Below, in pieces: positions 1 to 6,922 of a stretch of DNA of 64,000 bases. Source of the DNA: Flagellimonas myxillae. GTDB taxonomy: Bacteria > Bacteroidota > Bacteroidia > Flavobacteriales > Flavobacteriaceae. The stretch's first letter is position 1. Each line of letters starts with the position of its first letter. Made by a program: the position numbers and the translations under genes. The stretch lies in contig NZ_JAMFLY010000004.1 of NCBI RefSeq assembly GCF_023502235.1, positions 164,406-228,405 of the forward strand, written 5' to 3'. Under the pieces are notes generated by a model. It worked only from the letters and a program-made list of their open reading frames with translations, had not been told where the DNA came from and ran no database searches.

Positions 1-198
1 GGTCTTGCCATCTTCTTGATTGAGCAAAGGTTGTAGCCCCTCAAAATCGTATACAGGGAATTTTACTTGATCCGCAGTGGTCTCAACGGGTTGGGTATAT
101 GCCGTATCAACAACTTCGGCTGTCTTGTCTTCCTTCGCCTTGTTTCCACAAGCGGTAAAGATCAACAAAAATCCCACAGAGAGCAATAAGTATTTCAT
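1..198 (-). CDS. TlpA/thioredoxin-like lipoprotein, N-terminal part only
   Basis: The gene runs off the left edge; 66 codons from ATG at 198 are visible (a second ATG at 207 would add three). The N-terminus is a lipoprotein signal: MKYLL, a hydrophobic stretch, then the lipobox FTAC with Cys followed by GN. After an acidic linker the sequence reads FPVYDFEGLQPLLNQEDGKT. In flavobacterial TlpA-like lipoproteins a segment like this sits just before the thioredoxin WCxxC motif, which here would lie outside the window. The likely role, periplasmic thiol-disulfide exchange, is therefore inferred. It is transcribed divergently from the marR gene. Confidence 0.6.
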   Translation of the reverse strand, partial: MKYLLLSVGFLLIFTACGNKAKEDKTAEVVDTAYTQPVETTADQVKFPVYDFEGLQPLLNQEDGKT

Positions 199-301
199 TT
201 GCTGCATTTTACAGTTTCAAAATTAACCAAAGCCAAAGGGCGGCCTTTATTTTTAACAAAAATTTATTGGATAAAAATACAATTTGAAAAATTAATCCCT
301 T

Positions 302-309
302 TACATTTG
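302..309 (+). promoter_or_regulatory. -7 element upstream of marR-like gene
   Basis: TAcaTTTG matches the Bacteroidota -7 consensus TAnnTTTG exactly and ends 22 bases before the marR ATG at 332. The nearest TTTG (283-286) is only 15 bases upstream, shorter than the usual spacing, so the -33 element is uncertain. Confidence 0.4.
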
Positions 310-331
310 TCTATACAATTGTTGTCGTTAC

Positions 332-778
332 ATGAACGTAGAGGAAATTATTAAAACAGAGAAAAAACTCCCCATCGAACAAAGAACCATGATTCATTAT
401 GCTTTGGTTTTTAATAAGATTCGTGAGGAATTTTCCCTGGCCCTTAAACCCTTCGAAATCTCGGAGCAACAATTCAATGTCCTTCGCATTTTGCGGGGTC
501 AAAAAGGAAAACCTGCCAATCTTTCCACCATTAACGAACGCATGGTCACTAAAATGAGCAACACCACCCGTTTAGTGGATAAGCTTATTTTAAAAGGCTT
601 TGCAGAACGTTGGGTGTGTCCGGAGAACAGACGCAAAGTCGAGATCATGATCACGGACAATGGCAAAAAGGAATTGGAAAAAATTGACTTGGCCGTTTCC
701 CGAACCGAGGAAAGGCTACTTCAAGGGTTTTCCCATCAAGAACTCGAACAACTAAACGCGCTTTTAGATAAATTTTGA
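332..778 (+). CDS. MarR family transcriptional regulator
   Basis: 148 aa, normal length for a MarR dimer. The winged helix-turn-helix spans about residues 35-110: ISEQQFNVLRIL begins the domain, RMVTKMSNTTRLVDKL is the likely recognition-helix region, and a basic wing (NRRKVEIMITDNGK) follows. MarR proteins bind palindromic operators and usually respond to small ligands or oxidation. The stop at 776-778 is one base before the start of the nitroreductase gene, so the two are almost certainly co-transcribed with yceI. The context suggests control of a small stress or redox operon; the ligand is unknown. Confidence 0.9.
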   Translation: MNVEEIIKTEKKLPIEQRTMIHYALVFNKIREEFSLALKPFEISEQQFNVLRILRGQKGKPANLSTINERMVTKMSNTTRLVDKLILKGFAERWVCPENRRKVEIMITDNGKKELEKIDLAVSRTEERLLQGFSHQELEQLNALLDKF

Positions 779-779
779 C

Positions 780-1412
780 ATGAACAGTGTACTTAAAAAC
801 AGAACTTGGAGGTATGCCACCAAAAAGTTTGATGCTTCCCAAAGAGTTTCGGAAGACGATATGGACCTTATCTTGGAGGCCACCCGTCTAAGTGCTTCCT
901 CCTATGGCCTGCAGCCGTATCATATTTTCGTTATCACAGATCCTGGGGTAAAAGCCAAACTGCGACCTGTTTCCTGGAACCAATCACAGATTACGGACGC
1001 GTCCCATCTGATTGTCTTTGCCAATGTCACCGATTTTGGGGAAGAACTGTTGGACGGATATATGCAAAATGTGAGCGACACAAGAAATATCCCTGAAGAT
1101 CAGCTTAAGGGATATAGCGAATTCATGAAATCCAAGTTGTTGAACTTATCGCTGGAGGATAAAAACCTATGGGCTATCAAGCAGGTTTATTTGGCCTTGG
1201 GCAACATGCTGCAGGCAGCGGCTGAGCTCCAAGTGGATTCCTGTCCCATTGAAGGTTTTGATTCCAAGGCCTACAACAAAATCCTAGATCTTGATGAACA
1301 GGATCTGAATGCCTCGGTGGTTTTGGCTCTGGGTTATAGATCTGAAGAGGACGAAACCCAACATTTGGCAAAAGTGAGAAAATCCAAAGAAGAATTATTT
1401 ACCTATTTATAA
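780..1412 (+). CDS. Nitroreductase family NAD(P)H-dependent oxidoreductase
   Basis: 210 aa FMN-dependent nitroreductase-fold protein, similar in design to NfsB/YodC-type enzymes. The N-terminal NRTWRYATKKFDASQ and LEATRLSASSYGLQPYHI segments are the FMN-phosphate and isoalloxazine-binding region (R-K and S-S-G-Q pattern). A C-terminal ALGYRSEEDE segment is also typical of the family. It would reduce quinones, nitro compounds or similar substrates in the cytoplasm; the natural substrate cannot be read from sequence. It lies one base after the MarR gene and 36 bases before yceI, suggesting MarR-controlled induction. Confidence 0.88.
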   Translation: MNSVLKNRTWRYATKKFDASQRVSEDDMDLILEATRLSASSYGLQPYHIFVITDPGVKAKLRPVSWNQSQITDASHLIVFANVTDFGEELLDGYMQNVSDTRNIPEDQLKGYSEFMKSKLLNLSLEDKNLWAIKQVYLALGNMLQAAAELQVDSCPIEGFDSKAYNKILDLDEQDLNASVVLALGYRSEEDETQHLAKVRKSKEELFTYL

Positions 1413-1448
1413 ACCCTAATTATTTAAATCAGAAATTTAAACACGATC

Positions 1449-2021
1449 ATGAAAAAGACAATTTTAAGTTTGGCCTTAACGGCCGTTTTTGGACTAACCG
1501 CAGTCGCCGGTCCCATCGATGGAGAAAAAAAGGAAGTAAAGACCAGTGAAAGTACCGTTACTTGGAAAGCTTACAAAGTAGGCGGTTCCCATACAGGTAC
1601 CATAGACCTTAAATCTGGGGCTTTGGAATTTGACGGTGACAAATTGGTAGGTGGTGAATTTGTGGTGGACATGTCCACTATAAACAACACCGATATGCAA
1701 GGGGAGTACAAAGGAAAATTGGAGGGCCACCTTAAGTCCGACGATTTTTTTAGTACCGCCACCAACCCAACTGCCACTTTGGTTTTTACCAAGGTTGAGG
1801 CAACAGGGAAAAACTCTTACGAGGTTACTGGTGATTTAACGATCAAGGGAATCACGGCAGCGATAACCTTTGATGTTTCCGTGTACGATGCCAAAGCAAC
1901 TGCAACCTTGAAAGTTGACCGTACCAAATACGACGTAAAGTATGGGTCGGGTATTATTGGTACCGCAAAAGACAAATTGATTTATGACGAATTTGACTTA
2001 GTGGTTGATTTGCAGATGTAA
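1449..2021 (+). CDS. YceI family periplasmic lipid-binding-like protein
   Basis: 190 aa. A Sec signal peptide occupies about residues 1-20 (MKKTILSLALTAVFGLTAVA). The mature part has YceI features: SESTVTWKAYKVGGSHTGT near the start, FVVDMSTINNTD, LKSDDFFSTATNPTATLVF and LTIKGITAAITFDV. YceI proteins form a lipocalin-like barrel that binds polyisoprenoids or amphiphiles in the periplasm; the exact role is unclear. It is the last gene of the marR-nitroreductase group and is followed by a strong terminator at 2043-2078. Confidence 0.9.
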   Translation: MKKTILSLALTAVFGLTAVAGPIDGEKKEVKTSESTVTWKAYKVGGSHTGTIDLKSGALEFDGDKLVGGEFVVDMSTINNTDMQGEYKGKLEGHLKSDDFFSTATNPTATLVFTKVEATGKNSYEVTGDLTIKGITAAITFDVSVYDAKATATLKVDRTKYDVKYGSGIIGTAKDKLIYDEFDLVVDLQM

Positions 2022-2042
2022 TCAAAGCTAGTTTAGTGTTTG

Positions 2043-2078
2043 AAAATCCCGTTTAAGTCATGCTTAAACGGGATTTTT
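2043..2078 (+). terminator. Rho-independent terminator after yceI
   Basis: A perfect 15-bp stem (AAAATCCCGTTTAAG, 2043-2057, with its complement 2063-2077), a 5-base TCATG loop and a trailing T-run. It isolates the yceI operon from the trp promoter just downstream. Confidence 0.9.
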
Positions 2079-2095
2079 ATTTTCACAAAACAATA

Positions 2096-2126
2096 TTTGG
2101 AAGTTACAATTTCATTTCTATCTTTG
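2096..2126 (+). promoter_or_regulatory. trp operon promoter (Bacteroidota type)
   Basis: TTTG at 2096-2099 and TAtcTTTG at 2119-2126 are separated by 19 bases, a perfect match to the Bacteroidota -33/-7 consensus. Transcription should start a few bases after 2126, at or just before the ATG of the leader peptide at 2132. Confidence 0.8.
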
Positions 2127-2131
2127 ATACA

Positions 2132-2188
2132 ATGAAATTAAGAACAGTAAATACTTGGTGGTGGATCAACTTACGAAGAACGTCGTGA
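2132..2188 (+). CDS. trpL: trp operon leader peptide with three Trp codons
   Basis: An 18-codon reading frame, MKLRTVNTWWWINLRRTS, with three consecutive TGG codons at 2156-2164 and TGA at 2186-2188. It lies between the trp promoter and trpE and overlaps the 5' arm of an alternative RNA pairing with the attenuator. This is the classic layout of ribosome-mediated attenuation: scarcity of charged tRNA-Trp stalls the ribosome and permits transcription of the structural genes. The predicted start of transcription is so close to the ATG that the peptide may be read from a leaderless transcript. Confidence 0.85.
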   Translation: MKLRTVNTWWWINLRRTS

Positions 2189-2230
2189 GCTAGTCCCCAT
2201 TGTAACTATATAGAGGCTTGTCATCACGAC
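2182..2230 (+). promoter_or_regulatory. trp antiterminator pairing
   Basis: GTCGTGA (2182-2188), which overlaps the trpL stop codon, is perfectly complementary to TCACGAC (2224-2230), which covers part of the loop and the first bases of the 3' arm of the terminator hairpin. The 7-bp pairing excludes the terminator. A ribosome stalled on the Trp codons (2156-2164) leaves 2182-2188 free, favouring antitermination. A ribosome that reaches the TGA covers it, favouring termination. Inferred from base pairing only. Confidence 0.7.
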
Positions 2231-2241
2231 AGGCCTTTTTT
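2214..2241 (+). terminator. trp attenuator terminator hairpin
   Basis: AGGCTTGTC (2214-2222) pairs with GACAGGCCT (2228-2236), nine pairs including one G-U, with a 5-base loop and six T residues (2236-2241). It ends 17 bases before the trpE start. Confidence 0.85.
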
Positions 2242-2258
2242 AATTTATAACGGTAAAA

Positions 2259-3656
2259 ATGACCTATAAACTCGAAACACATTATAAACAGATTCTGGCG
2301 GACACAATCACCCCGGTTAGTGTGTATCTTAAGATCCGGGATAAGTTTCCCAATAGCATTTTGTTGGAAAGTAGCGATTACCACGCCAACGACAATAGTT
2401 TCTCCTATATCTGTTGCAATCCCATAGCCTACATCAAGGTTCAGGACGAGGTGATCACACAACGTTTTCCTGATGGCACCAAGGAGGAAACACCGATTGG
2501 GCCCGACACCGATGTCACCGATGTGATCCATAATTTTGGTGGACGGTTCTCCGTGGCCTCCAATGGATTTAAATTCATTAACAACGGACTATTTGGTTAT
2601 ATGTCTTACGATGCGGTTCGCTATTTCGAGGACATTGAGATATCCTCCAAAGCGGATTCCATCCAAATCCCTGATATTTTCTACGCCGTTTACCAAAATA
2701 TTATCGCGATAAACCACTTTAAAAACGAGGCTTATATTTTTTCCCATTGTTACGAATCGGAAAGTAATGTGGAAGAAATAGCCCAATTGTTCAATGTGCG
2801 CAACTTTGCTTCCTACAACTTTTCAAAGGAAGGGGAACCCATCTCCAACCTGAAGGATGAGGAATACATGGATCATGTGGCATTGGCCAAAAAACACTGC
2901 CAGCGCGGTGATGTTTTTCAATTGGTGCTGTCCCGTAGGTTTTCCCAGGGTTTTAAAGGGGATGAGTTCAATGTGTACCGGGCATTGCGGTCCATCAATC
3001 CTTCACCCTATCTCTTTTATTTTGATTTTGGGGACTTTAAAATCTTTGGCAGCTCGCCCGAAGCCCAGCTTATCGTAAAGGATGGCAAAGCTGAAATCCA
3101 TCCCATTGCCGGCACCTATAAGAGAACTGGTAACGATGAGCAAGATGCCGAATTGGCAAAAAAATTGGCCCAGGACGAAAAGGAAAATAGCGAGCATGTA
3201 ATGTTGGTGGACCTCGCCCGTAACGACTTAAGCCGAAATGGAAATACAGTAAGTGTGGAAACCTATCGGGAAGTCCAGTATTTCTCGCATGTTATCCACT
3301 TGGTGTCCAAAGTAACCGGGGTTAAGAAAGAAGCGAGTCCAACCATGAAGGTTGTGGCCGATACCTTTCCGGCCGGTACCCTAAGCGGCGCCCCAAAGCA
3401 CATGGCCATGCAACTCATAGAAAAATATGAGAAAACAAGCAGGGCCTACTACGGAGGCGCCATTGGTTTTATGGATTTCAAGGGCAATTTTAACCATGCC
3501 ATTATGATCCGGACCTTTCTGAGTAAAAACCATCAATTGCACTACCAGGCGGGAGCTGGGTTGGTAGCGGCTTCCGACCCCTCGGCCGAATTGCAGGAAA
3601 CGTACAACAAATTGGGTGCCCTGAACAAGGCACTGGAAATTGCTGAAACCATTTAA
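2259..3656 (+). CDS. trpE: Anthranilate synthase component I
   Basis: 465 aa. It converts chorismate, with ammonia from TrpG, to anthranilate, the committed step of tryptophan synthesis. The N-terminal SILLESSDYH carries the LLES motif associated with Trp feedback binding. The C-terminal chorismate-binding domain (about 190-460) shows VFQLVLSRRFSQ, IHPIAGTYKRTG, LVDLARNDLSR, TFPAGTLSGAPK and YQAGAGLVAASDP. It is the first structural gene after the attenuator and stops two bases before trpG, so expression should follow the trpL attenuation decision. Confidence 0.96.
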   Translation: MTYKLETHYKQILADTITPVSVYLKIRDKFPNSILLESSDYHANDNSFSYICCNPIAYIKVQDEVITQRFPDGTKEETPIGPDTDVTDVIHNFGGRFSVASNGFKFINNGLFGYMSYDAVRYFEDIEISSKADSIQIPDIFYAVYQNIIAINHFKNEAYIFSHCYESESNVEEIAQLFNVRNFASYNFSKEGEPISNLKDEEYMDHVALAKKHCQRGDVFQLVLSRRFSQGFKGDEFNVYRALRSINPSPYLFYFDFGDFKIFGSSPEAQLIVKDGKAEIHPIAGTYKRTGNDEQDAELAKKLAQDEKENSEHVMLVDLARNDLSRNGNTVSVETYREVQYFSHVIHLVSKVTGVKKEASPTMKVVADTFPAGTLSGAPKHMAMQLIEKYEKTSRAYYGGAIGFMDFKGNFNHAIMIRTFLSKNHQLHYQAGAGLVAASDPSAELQETYNKLGALNKALEIAETI

Positions 3657-3657
3657 A

Positions 3658-4224
3658 ATGGGAAGAAAGATTTTAATGATCGATAACTACGATAGTTTTA
3701 CCTATAACCTGGTTCACTATCTGGAGGATTTGGATTGCGATGTAACCGTAAAACGTAATGACCAGCTCACACTGGAAGAAGTTACTCCCTTCGATGAAAT
3801 TGTGCTTTCACCAGGCCCGGGCATCCCAGACGAAGCAGGGCTCTTAAAAGAAATCATAAAAACCTACGCCCCTACCAAGCGTATTTTAGGGGTATGTTTG
3901 GGGCAGCAGGCCATTGGAGAGGTATTTGGCGGTAGTTTGGTCAATTTAGATCAAGTTTACCATGGCATTGCCACTACAATTACGGTCACTCAGCCAGGAG
4001 TATTGTTTAAAGATATGCCCGACAAAATCCAAGTGGGCCGGTACCATTCCTGGGTAGTTCATCCCGATTTACCCGAGGACTTGGAGGCCACATCGATGGA
4101 TGAAAACGGACAGATTATGTCTCTTCGGCATAAGTCCTATGACGTTATAGCGGTACAATTTCATCCTGAATCTGTATTGACCCCGGAAGGAAAGCAAATG
4201 CTAAAAAATTGGCTTAACGGCTAG
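3658..4224 (+). CDS. trpG: Anthranilate synthase component II (glutamine amidotransferase)
   Basis: 189 aa from ATG 3658, one base after the trpE stop codon; an in-frame start at 3640 would lie inside trpE and is less likely. This is a class I glutamine amidotransferase with MIDNYDSFTYNL at the start, LSPGPGIP, nucleophile Cys in GVCLGQQAIGE and the His-Glu pair in FHPES. It hydrolyses glutamine and channels ammonia to TrpE. A separate, unfused TrpG is the common arrangement in this phylum. A small palindrome follows the gene (4231-4259). Confidence 0.96.
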   Translation: MGRKILMIDNYDSFTYNLVHYLEDLDCDVTVKRNDQLTLEEVTPFDEIVLSPGPGIPDEAGLLKEIIKTYAPTKRILGVCLGQQAIGEVFGGSLVNLDQVYHGIATTITVTQPGVLFKDMPDKIQVGRYHSWVVHPDLPEDLEATSMDENGQIMSLRHKSYDVIAVQFHPESVLTPEGKQMLKNWLNG

Positions 4225-4230
4225 TTTAAG

Positions 4231-4259
4231 GTCATTCCCGGACAAACGGGAATCCATGA
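4231..4259 (+). repeat. Palindromic repeat in trpG-trpD spacer
   Basis: GTCATTCCCG, a 6-base loop GACAAA and CGGGAATCCATGA form a 7-bp perfect stem (ATTCCCG / CGGGAAT) with flanks GTC and CCATGA. The outer sequence matches the element inside trpF (6495-6525: GTCATTCC...GGAATCTCATGA), so the two look like members of one dispersed family. There is no T-run, so it is not a terminator, though it could affect mRNA processing between trpG and trpD. Confidence 0.65.
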
Positions 4260-4304
4260 GAATTGACAAAGATTACTGCGCAAACAGGGATAAAAAAAGA
4301 AAAA

Positions 4305-5300
4305 ATGAAAGAAGCTTTAAATCGACTAATAAACCACGATATCCTTCCGAAGGAAGAGGCCAAGCAGATTTTGGTAAACATTGCCAAGGGAGATTACAAC
4401 ACTTCCCAAATTGCTGCTTTTTTAACGGTGTACATGATGCGAAGCATCACCATTGAAGAGCTTGAAGGCTTCCGGGATGCCCTATTGGAACTCTGTGTAG
4501 CGGTGGACCTTTCAGAATACAATCCCATAGATCTCTGCGGTACAGGTGGGGACGGTAAGGATACCTTCAATATTTCCACTTTGGCTTCATTCGTTACGGC
4601 TGGAGCCGGGATAAAGGTAACCAAACATGGAAATTATGGGGTTTCCTCCAAGTGTGGGAGTAGCAATGTTATGGAGTTTTTGGGCATAAAATTCAGCAAT
4701 GAAGCAGGTTTTTTACGCAAGTCCATTGATGAATCAGGTATTTGCGTGCTGCACGCCCCGCTATTCCATCCCGCGATGAAAAACGTGGCACCCATCCGTA
4801 GGGAATTGGCAGTAAAGACCTTTTTCAATATGTTGGGTCCCATGGTAAATCCGGCTTTTCCAAAGAACCAAATGGTCGGGGTGTTTAACCTGGAATTGGC
4901 CCGGATGTATGGTTATCTCTATCAGAATACCGATAAAAACTTTACCGTGCTACATGCCCTGGACGGCTATGATGAAATTTCTCTGACAGGGGCTACCAAA
5001 ACCATTTCCAATGAATCTGAAGGGATATTGTCACCAGCAGATTTTGGGGTTGCAAAAATTGCTCAAGAAGAGATTACGGGAGGCGATGATGTTGCCGAGT
5101 CCGCCCAGATATTTTTAAGCGTGTTGGGAGGAAAAGGCACAGAGGCCCAGAACAATGTAGTATGTGCCAACGCTGGTGTGGCCATTGCCACCGTGGAACA
5201 AATCAGCCCCAAAGAAGGGTTTGAAAAAGCCAAAGAGTCCCTTTTAAGCGGAAAAGGAATGCAAGCCTTAAAGAAGCTGCAGGAACTAAGTAAAAATTAG
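4305..5300 (+). CDS. trpD: Anthranilate phosphoribosyltransferase
   Basis: 331 aa from ATG 4305 (MKEALNRLINHD). An upstream in-frame TTG at 4263 would add 14 residues (TKITAQTGIKKEK) atypical of the family, so ATG 4305 is preferred. The enzyme transfers phosphoribose from PRPP to anthranilate. Seen: CGTGGDGKDTFNISTLASF (PRPP-binding glycine loop), KHGNYGVSSKCGSSN, and NMLGPMVNPAFPKNQMVGVF. It stands alone, not fused to TrpG. The downstream gap to trpC is filled by a 7-bp tandem repeat array. Confidence 0.95.
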   Translation: MKEALNRLINHDILPKEEAKQILVNIAKGDYNTSQIAAFLTVYMMRSITIEELEGFRDALLELCVAVDLSEYNPIDLCGTGGDGKDTFNISTLASFVTAGAGIKVTKHGNYGVSSKCGSSNVMEFLGIKFSNEAGFLRKSIDESGICVLHAPLFHPAMKNVAPIRRELAVKTFFNMLGPMVNPAFPKNQMVGVFNLELARMYGYLYQNTDKNFTVLHALDGYDEISLTGATKTISNESEGILSPADFGVAKIAQEEITGGDDVAESAQIFLSVLGGKGTEAQNNVVCANAGVAIATVEQISPKEGFEKAKESLLSGKGMQALKKLQELSKN

Positions 5301-5319
5301 GAAAACAATACACTGATTT

Positions 5320-5417
5320 CTGATCACTGATTACTGATCACCGATTACTGATCACTGATTACTGATCACTGATCACTGATCACTGATTACTGATTACTGA
5401 TTACTGATTACTGATTA
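5320..5417 (+). repeat. Heptanucleotide tandem array (CTGATYA)14 between trpD and trpC
   Basis: Fourteen contiguous 7-bp units fill the spacer from 20 bases after trpD to 3 bases before the trpC ATG. Units alternate between CTGATCA and CTGATTA, with one CCGATTA at 5341-5347. The last five units are all CTGATTA. A partial copy (CACTGATTT, 5311-5319) precedes the array. The 7-bp period places TGA in every frame. It lies inside the operon, so it must be transcribed, and copy number should be prone to slippage. Confidence 0.95.
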
Positions 5418-5420
5418 CTA

Positions 5421-6206
5421 ATGAACATACTGGACAAAATAGTAGCCGATAAACGCAAGGAGGTCGATTTAAGAAAATCGCTCATCCCCATTTCCCAGTT
5501 GGAACAATCCATTCTGACCCAAAGGGAAACGGTATCACTGGCAAGCGCCCTAAAAACGAGTAGGACCGGCGTTATTGCGGAGCACAAAAGGCGATCTCCA
5601 TCCAAATCGGTCATCAACCAGGGTTTGAACGTGCAAGATGTGGCCTTAGGTTACGAAAGTGCAGGGGTTTCAGGAATGTCAGTACTCACAGACGGGAAGT
5701 ACTTTGGAGGTTCTTTGGACGATTTACTTTTGGCAAGGGCATCGGTGAACATTCCCATTTTAAGAAAAGAATTCATCATAGATGAATATCAATTGCTGGA
5801 ATCAAGGGCGCATGGCGCAGATGTGATTTTATTAATTGCCGCCATTTTGGGCCGGGAAGAAATAAAAACCCTTTCGGAAAAGGCCAAAAGTTTAAACCTT
5901 GATGTGCTACTGGAGGTTCACAACGAAGCGGAGCTGCACAAATCCATTATGCCCAGTTTGGACATGCTCGGCGTAAACAACCGTAACCTAAAAACATTTG
6001 AGGTGAGTCTGGACACGAGCAAATCTTTGTCTGAACTAATTCCAGATGACTTTGTAAAAGTTTCGGAAAGTGGTATCAGTTCCATCGAGGCCATTAAAGA
6101 TTTAAGGCAATATGGGTATCAAGGATTCCTGATCGGGGAGAATTTCATGAAGACCGATAACCCTGGGGAACATGCTGCCCAATTTATAAATGGATTAAAA
6201 AAATGA
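5421..6206 (+). CDS. trpC: Indole-3-glycerol phosphate synthase
   Basis: 261 aa TIM-barrel enzyme that closes the indole ring, converting CdRP to indole-3-glycerol phosphate. Seen: the N-terminal ILDKIVADKRKEVDLRK helix, IAEHKRRSPSKS with the catalytic Lys, LTDGKYFGGSLDDL, ILRKEFIIDEYQL, LLEVHNEAEL, GVNNRNLKTFEV and KVSESGISS. The ATG at 5421 directly abuts the heptamer array, so the region available to the initiating ribosome is repeat DNA. It is a stand-alone IGPS, not fused to TrpF. Confidence 0.96.
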   Translation: MNILDKIVADKRKEVDLRKSLIPISQLEQSILTQRETVSLASALKTSRTGVIAEHKRRSPSKSVINQGLNVQDVALGYESAGVSGMSVLTDGKYFGGSLDDLLLARASVNIPILRKEFIIDEYQLLESRAHGADVILLIAAILGREEIKTLSEKAKSLNLDVLLEVHNEAELHKSIMPSLDMLGVNNRNLKTFEVSLDTSKSLSELIPDDFVKVSESGISSIEAIKDLRQYGYQGFLIGENFMKTDNPGEHAAQFINGLKK

Positions 6207-6207
6207 A

Positions 6208-6220
6208 GTCATTTCGGAAT
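6208..6220 (+). repeat. Degenerate palindrome remnant in trpC-trpF spacer
   Basis: GTCATTTCGGAAT, one base after the trpC stop, resembles a collapsed copy of the GTCATTCC...GGAAT element found in trpF and between trpG and trpD. The sequence is short, so the relationship is tentative. Confidence 0.35.
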
Positions 6221-6235
6221 AACTAAAAAATTGCC

Positions 6236-6922
6236 ATGAAACTTAAGGTTTGCGGTCAAAAACACAACATTCAGGAGGTGGCCCAATTGCAGCCCGATTA
6301 TTTGGGTTTTATTTTTTGGGAACCTTCTACCCGCTATTTTGATGAGGAAATTCCCAAAATCCCTGACTCGGTGAAAAAAATCGGGGTTTTTGTCGATGCA
6401 CCCTTGGAGGAGGTGTTACGGCAAATCGAAACCCATAATTTGGACGGCGCGCAGCTTCACGGGCAGGAAAGTGCGGAGTTTTGCAAAGCACTCCGTCATT
6501 CCGAACTTGTTTCGGAATCTCATGATAGGAACCGGAAACAAGTTCAGTTTGACATCATAAAAGTCTTCTCCATCAAGGACACCTTTAACTTTTCCGAATT
6601 GAAACCCTATGAAGGGACTTGCGATTACTTCCTTTTTGACACCAAAGGAAAATTGCCTGGCGGGAATGGATATACCTTCGATTGGAGCATCCTAAAAGAT
6701 TACCCTTCCAACAAACCCTTCTTTTTGAGTGGGGGTATTGGCTTGGGGTCCTTGGATAAATTGAAGGATTTTTTGAACAGTCCCGCTTCCAAGTATTGCC
6801 ATGCAATCGATGTGAACAGTAGGTTTGAATCAAAACCGGGCTTGAAAAACATTGAACAACTGAAAGAATTTCAAAGACTACTAACTGACAATCGTCAATC
6901 TAATACTGATAACCAAGAATGA
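6236..6922 (+). CDS. trpF: Phosphoribosylanthranilate isomerase with in-frame palindrome insert
   Basis: 228 aa, longer than the roughly 200-215 usual for TrpF. It isomerises PRA to CdRP in a TIM barrel. Seen: [13 protein letters not shown] with the catalytic Cys, [54 protein letters not shown] with the catalytic Asp, FFLSGGIG and [14 protein letters not shown]. Between CKAL and IIKVFS lies about 20 residues ([20 protein letters not shown]) encoded by a palindromic repeat at 6495-6553. The position corresponds to the loop between helix 3 and strand 4, on the face opposite the active site, so activity is probably kept. The last four bases (ATGA) overlap trpB. The Asn/Gln-rich tail [15 protein letters not shown] is also unusual. 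Confidence 0.93.
   Translation: MKLKVCGQKHNIQEVAQLQPDYLGFIFWEPSTRYFDEEIPKIPDSVKKIGVFVDAPLEEVLRQIETHNLDGAQLHGQESAEFCKALRHSELVSESHDRNRKQVQFDIIKVFSIKDTFNFSELKPYEGTCDYFLFDTKGKLPGGNGYTFDWSILKDYPSNKPFFLSGGIGLGSLDKLKDFLNSPASKYCHAIDVNSRFESKPGLKNIEQLKEFQRLLTDNRQSNTDNQE
6495..6553 (+). repeat. Palindromic element inserted in frame within trpF
   Basis: The left arm (6495-6515) begins GTCATTCCGAACTTGTTTCG. The right arm (6532-6553) begins CCGGAAACAAGTTCAGTTTG. They are imperfect inverted repeats about 21 bp long with a 16-base centre. The left arm also contains its own hairpin ATTCCGAA-CTTGT-TTCGGAAT (6498-6518). The whole element is about 60 bases, a multiple of three, with no stop codon in the trpF frame. 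The start matches the palindrome at 4231-4259. Confidence 0.8.

Noticed and set aside
4263..4304. TTG start of trpD 14 codons upstream
   Set aside because: The ATG at 4305 matches the usual TrpD N-terminus; the extension lies close to the palindrome and looks non-coding.
5320..5417. CRISPR array interpretation of the heptamer repeat
   Set aside because: Units are 7 bp with no spacers and no cas genes nearby; it is a simple tandem repeat.
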